DNA of 13,209 nt, from the NCBI GenBank assembly GCA_902464485.1, contig CABQJJ010000045.1, forward strand, positions 1 through 13,209, read 5' to 3'. The stretch's first letter is position 1. Every line of letters starts with the position of its first letter. The stretch is from an uncultured Collinsella sp. (lineage in GTDB: Bacteria > Actinomycetota > Coriobacteriia > Coriobacteriales > Coriobacteriaceae). Position numbers and translations under genes: made by a program. Under the pieces are notes generated by a model. The model did not search any database. It was not told the DNA's origin and saw nothing but the letters and a program-made list of their open reading frames with translations. Positions 6,238 through 13,209 of the stretch are shown piece after piece.

Positions 6238-9200
6238 AGGTCCAGCACCGGAATGGACGGACCGACGGTGAGCAAAAAGATAGTCGACCCCGACACCAGT
6301 AACCACTGGAAGTTCTGGGCCGGCGGCTATGACGGCAAGGAAGTAACAACTCAAAACGTCGGCCGAATCTGGACCGACAAGACGGTCAAGGAAACCGCGG
6401 CAAACGAAAAGTCGGATTTTCTGACCACGCTGTCTGCCATCTCTTCGACATCCGATACGACGGTTTCCGGCAAGCCGCTCGACATCGTGCTGGTGCTGGA
6501 CGCTTCTGGCTCGATGGATGACCCCATGGGCGGCGGAGATTCCACCCAGCGTATCGTCGCGCTCAAAAGAGCTGCCAACAGCTTTATCGATACCATCGCC
6601 ACGCAAAACGAGAAGATTGAGGATGCGGGCAAACAGCATCAGGTTGCCATCGTAAAGTTCGCAGGTAAGAAGAACAACGATAAGGTCGGTAATGATACCT
6701 ATCGCGACGGCGGCTATATCTATAACTACTCGCAGACAATGCAAGGGTTGACGACGTGCTCGGTCGATGGCGCAAAGAGCCTTAAGAAAACGATCAATTC
6801 CATTGCTCCTGCCGGTGCCACGCACGCTGACTATGGCCTGCAGCTGGCCGAGGACATTTCGTCTAATCGCGCGGATGCCCAGAAGATCGTTGTGTTCTTC
6901 ACCGACGGCTCTCCTACGAGTTCTAATGGTTTCGAGCCCAAGGTCGCTAAGGATGCCATCAATACCGCCAAGACTATAAAGAGCGGCGGGGCGACCATTT
7001 ACACCATCGGAATCTTCAGCGGCGCAAAGCCGAGTGACAATCCAACAAACAATGACACGAGCAACGCGAACAAGTTTATGCATGCCGTGTCGAGCAACTA
7101 CCCGAATGCCTCATCGTCCGTTAGCGTTGGCTTTTTTGGAATTGTTGACTGGAGCGTTAATTTCGGCGACCCCGTTGCCGATGCTGCTTACTACAAGTCG
7201 GCGACCAGCGCCTCTGAGCTCGAGAAAATCTTCGAAGAGATCTCGGGAAGCATTATTCAGACCGGTTACCCGACCGAAGTTCACGGCGGATATGGCGAGC
7301 ATAAGTCTGGCTACATTACGTTTACTGACGAGCTGGGCGACTTTATGCAGGTCGACAACTTTACGTCTGTCGTGTACAACGGCGAAACGTTTGCCAAACC
7401 GGCAATAAAGACCGAGGGCAATGTCGACACCTACAAATTTACTGGCGCGGCTGCAAACCTGGTCATCACCGTTCAGCATGCCGAAGAGGGCAAGCCCCAG
7501 GCCGGCGACATCGTAACGGTTAAGATTCCTGCGTCGCTGATTCCACTGCGCCACTTTAAGATCACCGATGGTGTTCTTACGGTCGACAATACTGAGCCCA
7601 TCCAGGTGAACTACACCTCGAGCGTTAAGAAAGACGCGCTCGACAACCTGTTTACGCCCGAGAATCTAACGGGCCTCGAGGGCTACATCAAGAGCAATAC
7701 GACTACCGCCAAGGACGGTTCCAAGACCGTAAACTTCTACGCGAACAAGTGGAATGGCGGCGATCTGGGCGATACGATCGCGAACTTTGAGCCTGCCGGC
7801 ACCAACCGCTACTACTATTTCCAGAAGCAGACTCCCATTTATGTGGACGAGGATTGCACGCAGCCTGCGAAGGATTCGCTGGCTGCCAAAGGCATCTATT
7901 ACTACAAGGATGAGTTTGAGGCGCTGGGCGCAGACGGTAAGGCCGAATCCCGTATTGCCGTTATTGAGTTTACCGGCGGAGACGCCGCGGGCTTTGAGGG
8001 CGCCATCGTGTCCGATGCGAGCGGCAACCTGTCGTTTAGTGAGGGAACCGCACGTCTGGCCTTTATTGACGAGCTTCATACCGTCAAAGAGCCCGTGCAC
8101 GGTAACCCCACCGGCACCGCGACCGACGTGCTCAATCCCAAGTGGAACAACACGTCTGCCAAGTCGAACGCCACGGAGGTTGACGTTCACTTGGGCAACA
8201 ACGGCAAGATCAGCTATAAGTACGATATGACGCCGACAAAGGTGGATACCAAGACTGACTTTGGTCTGACCAAGGTGCTCGAGGGCCGCGAGTGGACGGG
8301 TACGGATGCGTTTGAGTTTGAGCTCTCCGCGACGTCCGACAACAATGCCCCGATGCCCGACCCCGCGACCGTAACTGTGACCAATGCCGATCTCGACAAG
8401 GGCAAGGCAGCCATTAACTTTGGCGAGATTACCTACAACGAGCCGGGCAAGTACACCTATGAGGTCCGCGAGGAGAACGCTGGCCAAACTATCGACGGTA
8501 TCACCTACAGCGATAACGTTGCGGAGATCACCGTGACGGTAACGCCCAACGCAAAGGGCGAGCTCAGCGCTGCCGTGAAGGTGACCTCGGGCGAGACTGA
8601 GTTCGTAAACACCTACGCTACAGATTCCGTTGAGTCCAGCGTCACCAGCAAGATCAAGGTTACCAAGGTCCTGACAGGGCGCGATCTCAAGGACGGCGAG
8701 TTTAGCTTTGAGTTGCGCGAGATCAAGGGCGAGGACTCTGAGCTTATCGAGACCGTCAAGAATGACGCCAACGGCAACGTTGTGTTCAGCCCCATCGAGT
8801 ACACCGAGGCTGGCGAGCACGCCTATACGCTGCGCGAGATCAAGGGCAATGCCGGCGGCATCACCTACGACGAAACCGTCTACACCATCGTGACCACCAT
8901 TGCCGACAACGGCAAGGGTCAGTTGGTGGCTACGCATAAGCTGAAGGACGCCGATAACGGCGAGAGGATTGAGTTTAAGAATGCCTACAACCTGACGCCT
9001 AAGGACTCCAGCGTCACCCACAAGATCACCGCGTACAAGTCCCTGACCGGCCGCGACCTCAAGCCCGGCGAGTTCTCCTTCGAGCTCGTTGAGGGCGACG
9101 AGATCGTCGCCACTGGCAAGAACAGTTACGACGGCATGATTGTGATGAGCTCCATCAGGTACACCGAGCCCGGCGAGCACACTTACACGCTGCGCGAGGT

Positions 9201-12200
9201 CCACGGTGGAACCAAGAGCAATGGCATCACCTACGACGGCACGACCTACACCATCGTGACCACGGTTACGGACAATGGCGATGGCACACTCGATGTCCAT
9301 CATGTCCTGAAGGGTGAAAAGCCTGCTGAGTTCAAGAATTCTTACGGCCTGACCCCCGAGAGCTCTAGCGTCACCGACCAGATCGTCGCGACCAAGTCCC
9401 TGGACGGGCGCGACCTCAAGGACGGCGAGTTCTCCTTCGAGCTCGTCGAGGGTGACAAGGTCGTCGCCAGGGGCACCAATGCGGCCGACGGCAAGATCAC
9501 GATGGACAAGATTACCTACACCGAGGCCGGCGAGCACACCTACACGCTGCGCGAGGTCAAGGTCGATGCCGACAACGGTATCGCCTACAGCACCGCGGCC
9601 TACACCATCGTGACCACCGTCACCGATGATGGCAATGGCAAGCTCACGGTTGAGCACGAGCTGCAGGGCGTCGAGAAGGCTATCTTCGAGAATGCCTACA
9701 GCGTTACTCCGAATAACTCCAGCGTCACCGACCAGATCACCGCGACCAAGGTCCTGGACGGACGCGACCTCAAGGCCGACGAGTTCTCCTTCGAGCTCGT
9801 CGAGGACGGCGAGGTCGTCGCCACCGGCGCTAACGACGCCGATGGCAAGATTGCGATGGGCAAGATCACCTACACCGCCGCCGGCAAGCATACCTATATC
9901 CTGCGCGAAGCCAAGGGCGCCGAAGGCAATGGCATCACCTACGACGGCACGACCTACACCATCGTGACTACCGTTACCGATGACGGCAATGGTAAGCTCA
10001 CGGTCAAGCACGAGCTGCAGGGCGCCAACGAGGCGAAGTTCAACAACAGCTACAAGCCGAATCCTGACGAGTTCAGCGTCACCGACCAGATTACCGCGAC
10101 CAAGTCCCTGGACGGGCGCGACCTCAAGGCCGGCGAGTTCTCCTTCGAGCTCGTCGAGGGCGAGGGCAAGGACGCCAAGGTCGTCGCCACCGGCAAGAAC
10201 GCCGCCGATGGCAAGATCACGATGAGCGCCGTGAAGTACGACAAGCCCGGCAAGCACACCTACACGCTGCGCGAGGTCAACGGCGGAACCACCAGCAAGG
10301 GCGTCACCTACAGTGATGCCAAGTACACCATCGTGACGACCATCACCGATAACGGCGACGGCACTCTCAAGGCCGAGCATGTCCTGAAGGGCACCGAGCC
10401 CGCCGAGTTCAAGAACACCTACAGCGTGACCCCGCTCGATGCAGAGCTCGACTTTGGTCTGAGCAAGGCTATCGACGGTCGCGACTGGACCGATGCGGAC
10501 AAGTTTAGCTTTACCATCAGCGCTCCCGAGGGTACCCCACTGCCCGATCCTACGACCGTAAACGTGGGCAAGAGCGATGCGAACGACGAAGGCGTCGCCG
10601 CCATCAAGTTCGGCAAGATCCGCTTCACGGCTGCCGGAACCTACAAGTATGAGATCCGTGAGAACGCGGGCAGCGCGGCAGGTATGACGTATGACGCGCA
10701 TGTCGCGACCGCCGAAGTGACCGTGACCGAGAACGGCGAGGGCAAGCTGACCGCCAACGTCACCAAGAAGGAAAGCGGCCGCTTCACCAACACGTACCGC
10801 ACTGAGCTCGATTACGCCGCGGCCGGCGGCCTTAAGCTCAGCAAGACCCTCTCCGGACGTCCCATGACTGAGGGCCAGTTTACCTTTACCGTGACGCCCG
10901 CCGACGCAGCTTCTGCCAAGGCGCTCGGCCTGCACGAGGGCGCCAACGTGTACAAGTCCCCTGCAGCGACAGAGGGAACCGTCGGCCTGATTGACATTCT
11001 GGCCGGCCATGAGGTCAAGTTTACGCAGGCTGACGCGGGTAAGACCTTTACATACACCGTTGCCGAGAAGAACGACGGCCAGCCCGGCTACACCTACGAC
11101 GATGCCGAGCGCACCGTGACGATCGCTATCGCCGACGATGGTGCCGGCACGCTCACTGCCACCACGACCGTCTCTGGCGGACCCAATGGCACGCCCGTGA
11201 CGGTCCACAAGAGCGGCGAGAATAAGGTCGAGAGCGCCTTGGTCCCGTTCGCCAACAGCTATAGCGCCACGACCGATGCGCACGGTGGTGACGTTGCTCA
11301 GATCGTTGCCACCAAGACCCTGACCGGTCGTCCGATGGCCGACGGCGAGTTCTACTTCGGTATCGCCTATGCGGGCGAGAAGGAGGCCATCGAGGGTACG
11401 TGCGTTACCAACGTTAACGGCCAAGTGAGTTTTGGTGCTCTGCATTACACGACCGAGATGCTCGCCGACCTGGTAAACGCCAACCGCGCCATCCGTACCG
11501 ACACGGATGCCAAGCTTGCATGGACCATCAACTACACGGCCTTCGAGTACACGTCTCCGCTCGCAGCAAAGGGCATTACCGCCGCAAAGCCGAGCTTTAG
11601 CTTTAAGGTCATCGTCGTCGACAACGGTGACGGGACTCTGACGGCGACGCCCGCCTACGACGGAATTCAGCCCTTGTTCGAGAACGTTTACGGCGCCGAT
11701 GCCGTTGATGCCGCGCTTGCCGGCACCAAGAAGCTCCAGGCTGCCGAGGGTCTGACCCCGGCCGATATCACGGGAAAGTTCACCTTTACCGTGACTGCCG
11801 ACGAGGCCGGCGCTCCGATGCCCGAGCACACAACCGTGACCAACGACGCGGCCGGCAACGTGGACTTTGGCAAGATCCACTTTACGCTCGACGACCTCAA
11901 CCGCGCCCTGGGCGTGACGGACGATGCGACCGATAAGGCCGAGGCAGACGAAGCTGACGAGGCCGAGGCCGATGAGGCAGAGGCTGAAGAGGCCGACGCC
12001 GACGCTGATGCCAACGCCGACGAGTCCAGCGACGAGTCCGAGCCCGCAGATCCCGCTGCCCCGCGCTCGCACACCTTTACCTACACGGTGACCGAGTCCG
12101 GCACCGCCCCTGGCGTGACTAACGACGCCAACACCGCGCGCAAGGTTTCCTACATCGTGACTGACGACCGCGCTGGGCACCTGAGCGTCAAGCGCGACGG

Positions 12201-13137
12201 CGGCGACGGTGCGGACTTTACGTTCACCAACACGTACAGCGTGGCACCTACCGATTCTTCCGTGACCGATCAGGTCACGACGGTCAAGCGTCTGACCGGA
12301 CGCGACCTTGCAGCTGGCGAGTTCACGTTTGAGCTGCTCGAGGACGGCGTGACTGTCGCTAGTGGCACCAACGACGTTAACGGTAACGTTACGCTGAGCC
12401 CGATCCGCTACGAGGCGCCCGGCACGCACACATACATGCTGCGCGAGGCTTGCCCCAACGCGCTCGGCCTGTACAAGGGCGTCACCTATGACGGCACGAC
12501 CTACACCGTCGTGACCACCGTCTCCGACAATGGCGACGGCACGTTGACCGCGACGCACAAGCTCGAGGGAACTACCGAGTCGGCTGGCTTTACCAACAAG
12601 TATCACGCCATGCCCACGCAGGTTTCCATCGGCGCCATCAAGGTGCTCGAGGGACGCGAGCTCAAGAAGGACGAGTTTAGCTTTAAGCTCGTTGGCGAGG
12701 ACATCGAGTCCACCGTCACCAACGATGCCGACGGCAAGATCAACTTCGACAAGTTCGAGTACGACGAGCCCGGTACGTACGTCTATACCATCAGCGAGGT
12801 CAAGGGCGACGAGGCCGGTATGACCTACGACAAGTCCGTCTTTACAGCGACCGTCAACGTGGCCGACGACGGCGAGGGCAACCTCAAGGCGAACGTCGCC
12901 TTTACCAAGGGCGACAAGAGCGTCGAGGGTATCGTGTTCAACAACACGTACAAGAAGCCCGAGACGCCCGTGCCGACGCCCGATCCCGGCACGCCCAAGA
13001 CCGTGACGAACATCGTCAAGACGGTCAAGGGTTTCCTGCCCACCACGGGCGACCAACAGGCCGCCGCACTGCTCATGGCATTTGTTATCGCCATGGCCGG
13101 CGTCGGAGCCCTGGTCTGGGGTATCCGTAAGCGCTAG
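6142..13137 (+). CDS. Giant LPXTG-anchored VWA adhesin with twelve Spy0128/FctA-type isopeptide domains
   Basis: This is a 2331-residue secreted protein covalently attached to the cell wall. A signal peptide (1-25 or 1-32) precedes the motif GRIWTDKTV (74-82), often seen ahead of VWA domains in actinobacterial surface proteins. A VWA domain (about 112-373) has a full MIDAS: Asp120-x-Ser122-x-Ser124, Thr227 and Asp255. A middle region (374-705) of no certain family follows. Then come twelve tandem domains (706-2270) of the pilin isopeptide-linkage type. Each has a Lys near its start (K-x-L-x-G-R), a Glu in Y-T-L-R-E and an Asn in F-x-N-x-Y, the trio that forms intramolecular Lys-Asn bonds in Streptococcus Spy0128. 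A Pro/Thr spacer leads to LPTTG (2299-2303), a membrane segment and RKR. The likely role is a long stiff stalk presenting a binding head for host or bacterial ligands. No sortase gene or pilin partner is in view, so a single-chain adhesin fits better than a polymerised pilus. The ligand is unknown. Confidence 0.92.
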   Translation: MSKYTRGLLAVILAVVLVLPAAAFAMLPEANARSSTGMDGPTVSKKIVDPDTSNHWKFWAGGYDGKEVTTQNVGRIWTDKTVKETAANEKSDFLTTLSAISSTSDTTVSGKPLDIVLVLDASGSMDDPMGGGDSTQRIVALKRAANSFIDTIATQNEKIEDAGKQHQVAIVKFAGKKNNDKVGNDTYRDGGYIYNYSQTMQGLTTCSVDGAKSLKKTINSIAPAGATHADYGLQLAEDISSNRADAQKIVVFFTDGSPTSSNGFEPKVAKDAINTAKTIKSGGATIYTIGIFSGAKPSDNPTNNDTSNANKFMHAVSSNYPNASSSVSVGFFGIVDWSVNFGDPVADAAYYKSATSASELEKIFEEISGSIIQTGYPTEVHGGYGEHKSGYITFTDELGDFMQVDNFTSVVYNGETFAKPAIKTEGNVDTYKFTGAAANLVITVQHAEEGKPQAGDIVTVKIPASLIPLRHFKITDGVLTVDNTEPIQVNYTSSVKKDALDNLFTPENLTGLEGYIKSNTTTAKDGSKTVNFYANKWNGGDLGDTIANFEPAGTNRYYYFQKQTPIYVDEDCTQPAKDSLAAKGIYYYKDEFEALGADGKAESRIAVIEFTGGDAAGFEGAIVSDASGNLSFSEGTARLAFIDELHTVKEPVHGNPTGTATDVLNPKWNNTSAKSNATEVDVHLGNNGKISYKYDMTPTKVDTKTDFGLTKVLEGREWTGTDAFEFELSATSDNNAPMPDPATVTVTNADLDKGKAAINFGEITYNEPGKYTYEVREENAGQTIDGITYSDNVAEITVTVTPNAKGELSAAVKVTSGETEFVNTYATDSVESSVTSKIKVTKVLTGRDLKDGEFSFELREIKGEDSELIETVKNDANGNVVFSPIEYTEAGEHAYTLREIKGNAGGITYDETVYTIVTTIADNGKGQLVATHKLKDADNGERIEFKNAYNLTPKDSSVTHKITAYKSLTGRDLKPGEFSFELVEGDEIVATGKNSYDGMIVMSSIRYTEPGEHTYTLREVHGGTKSNGITYDGTTYTIVTTVTDNGDGTLDVHHVLKGEKPAEFKNSYGLTPESSSVTDQIVATKSLDGRDLKDGEFSFELVEGDKVVARGTNAADGKITMDKITYTEAGEHTYTLREVKVDADNGIAYSTAAYTIVTTVTDDGNGKLTVEHELQGVEKAIFENAYSVTPNNSSVTDQITATKVLDGRDLKADEFSFELVEDGEVVATGANDADGKIAMGKITYTAAGKHTYILREAKGAEGNGITYDGTTYTIVTTVTDDGNGKLTVKHELQGANEAKFNNSYKPNPDEFSVTDQITATKSLDGRDLKAGEFSFELVEGEGKDAKVVATGKNAADGKITMSAVKYDKPGKHTYTLREVNGGTTSKGVTYSDAKYTIVTTITDNGDGTLKAEHVLKGTEPAEFKNTYSVTPLDAELDFGLSKAIDGRDWTDADKFSFTISAPEGTPLPDPTTVNVGKSDANDEGVAAIKFGKIRFTAAGTYKYEIRENAGSAAGMTYDAHVATAEVTVTENGEGKLTANVTKKESGRFTNTYRTELDYAAAGGLKLSKTLSGRPMTEGQFTFTVTPADAASAKALGLHEGANVYKSPAATEGTVGLIDILAGHEVKFTQADAGKTFTYTVAEKNDGQPGYTYDDAERTVTIAIADDGAGTLTATTTVSGGPNGTPVTVHKSGENKVESALVPFANSYSATTDAHGGDVAQIVATKTLTGRPMADGEFYFGIAYAGEKEAIEGTCVTNVNGQVSFGALHYTTEMLADLVNANRAIRTDTDAKLAWTINYTAFEYTSPLAAKGITAAKPSFSFKVIVVDNGDGTLTATPAYDGIQPLFENVYGADAVDAALAGTKKLQAAEGLTPADITGKFTFTVTADEAGAPMPEHTTVTNDAAGNVDFGKIHFTLDDLNRALGVTDDATDKAEADEADEAEADEAEAEEADADADANADESSDESEPADPAAPRSHTFTYTVTESGTAPGVTNDANTARKVSYIVTDDRAGHLSVKRDGGDGADFTFTNTYSVAPTDSSVTDQVTTVKRLTGRDLAAGEFTFELLEDGVTVASGTNDVNGNVTLSPIRYEAPGTHTYMLREACPNALGLYKGVTYDGTTYTVVTTVSDNGDGTLTATHKLEGTTESAGFTNKYHAMPTQVSIGAIKVLEGRELKKDEFSFKLVGEDIESTVTNDADGKINFDKFEYDEPGTYVYTISEVKGDEAGMTYDKSVFTATVNVADDGEGNLKANVAFTKGDKSVEGIVFNNTYKKPETPVPTPDPGTPKTVTNIVKTVKGFLPTTGDQQAAALLMAFVIAMAGVGALVWGIRKR
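6475..7260 (+). other. von Willebrand factor A domain with intact MIDAS
   Basis: IVLVLDASGSM supplies the D-x-S-x-S metal motif (120-124), GATHADYG supplies Thr227, and VVFFTDGSP supplies Asp255. All metal-coordinating positions are kept, so divalent-cation-dependent ligand binding is plausible. In this chain it is the outermost folded domain. Confidence 0.9.
7261..8256 (+). other. Middle region between VWA and the isopeptide array
   Basis: Residues 374-705 look beta-rich. Visible landmarks are GYITFTDELGDFMQVDNF at the start, an aromatic patch around NRYYYFQKQTP, and GNPTGTATDVLNPKW near the end. This layout recurs in VWA-plus-pilin-repeat proteins of Actinobacteria, but I cannot name the fold with confidence. 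Confidence 0.5.
8257..12951 (+). repeat. Twelve tandem isopeptide-type domains (protein repeats, about 118-180 residues each)
   Basis: Predicted Lys/Glu/Asn trios are: 1) 711/777/823; 2) 842/899/947; 3) 966/1019/1066; 4) 1085/1138/1184; 5) 1203/1256/1302; 6) 1321/1378/1425; 7) 1442/1507/1550; 8) 1568/1642/1705; 9) 1725/Tyr1798/1848; 10) 1863/1985/2030; 11) 2049/2102/2152; 12) 2167/2219/2268. Domains 2-6 and 11 form one subtype, starting SSVT or similar with GRDL. Domains 1 and 7 form another, starting DFGL with a GR(E/D)W motif. Domains 8-10 are longer and more divergent. The Lys of domains 4, 5 and 6 are exactly 118 residues apart. Positions were assigned by eye from the conserved motifs. 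Confidence 0.85.
11920..12060 (+). other. Acidic low-complexity insert in domain 10
   Basis: Residues 1927-1973 contain 23 Asp/Glu out of 47, the rest mainly Ala with some Ser and Pro and a single Lys. The stretch is built from near-repeats of EADEA. It falls inside domain 10, just before the strand bearing Glu1985, where sister domains have only a short turn. Confidence 0.8.
12952..13137 (+). other. Pro-rich wall-spanning spacer and LPTTG sortase sorting signal
   Basis: A Pro/Thr-rich spacer (about 2271-2285) is followed by LPTTG at residues 2299-2303 (bases 13036-13050), a hydrophobic segment at about 2307-2328 and the basic tail RKR. This is the complete three-part signal for sortase cleavage between Thr and Gly and attachment to peptidoglycan. 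Confidence 0.95.
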
Positions 13138-13149
13138 GCACGCTGGCAG

Positions 13150-13175
13150 CGCCCGGGGCCAAAAGGCCCCGGGCG
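13150..13175 (+). terminator. Terminator hairpin after the surface-protein gene
   Basis: GCCCGGGGCC (13151-13160) pairs with GGCCCCGGGC (13165-13174) around an AAAA loop, plus one closing C-G pair, giving an 11-bp stem 12 bases after the stop. As with the ech hairpin, no T run follows. Confidence 0.65.
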
Positions 13176-13209
13176 GCCGGCGGGGAGCCAGAACATAGCC
13201 CCCACCCCC

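Noticed and set aside
8257..12951. Cna-type collagen-binding B repeats or SpaA pilin domains
   Set aside because: The K-x-L-x-G-R, Y-T-L-R-E and F-x-N-x-Y pattern fits the Spy0128/FctA type better, and no pilin motif for sortase polymerisation is visible.
7666..13056. A 5.4-kb open frame on the - strand antisense to the adhesin (1796 residues)
   Set aside because: It is in codon register with the + strand gene, so it stays open simply because TTA, CTA and TCA codons are missing from that part of the adhesin. Its translation is a repetitive Gly/Val/Leu/Asp-rich echo of the + strand repeats with no recognisable domain.

Overview
The window looks like chromosomal DNA from a high-GC Gram-positive gut actinobacterium, most likely of class Coriobacteriia (Collinsella-like). 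This is judged from three things: GC-rich third codon positions, an Ech-type energy-converting hydrogenase operon, and a very large LPXTG-anchored surface protein built from streptococcal-pilin-type (Spy0128/FctA) isopeptide domains. The taxonomic call is inference; no rRNA or marker gene is present. All supported genes lie on the + strand.

Region 1 (about 22-5718) is a tightly packed five-gene operon for a group 4 membrane-bound [NiFe] hydrogenase in the canonical ech order. The first gene encodes one 960-residue polypeptide combining an EchA-like (NuoL/HyfB-type) ion-translocating subunit with an EchB-like (NuoH-type) subunit. It is followed by the small [4Fe-4S] subunit EchC, the NuoC-like EchD, the catalytic NiFe large subunit EchE and the two-cluster ferredoxin-like EchF. 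Intergenic gaps are +12, -1 (TAATG overlap), +5 and +7 nt, so a single transcript is expected, ending at a strong 15-bp hairpin 11 nt after echF. The complex would pass electrons from reduced ferredoxin through EchF and EchC to the NiFe site in EchE, evolving H2 while the membrane arm exports ions. The reverse reaction is also possible. No maturation (hyp) genes are in the window.

Region 2 (5719-6141) is non-coding. It holds a 154-bp palindromic element (25-bp terminal inverted repeats, extendable to a 28-bp stem if G-U pairs are allowed) with an internal hairpin followed by a T run. Next come a short palindrome and a small hairpin, and then a cluster of TGTCTCA/TGAGACA boxes just ahead of the surface-protein gene that looks like an operator or upstream control region.

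Region 3 (6142-13137) is one 2331-residue cell-wall-anchored protein. It has a signal peptide, a von Willebrand A domain with an intact MIDAS, a middle region of about 330 residues, twelve tandem isopeptide-type beta domains, a Pro-rich spacer, an LPTTG sortase signal, a membrane segment and an RKR tail. It would be a long, covalently stabilised stalk presenting an adhesive VWA head. A hairpin at 13150-13175 probably ends its transcript; the last 34 bases hold nothing I can call.
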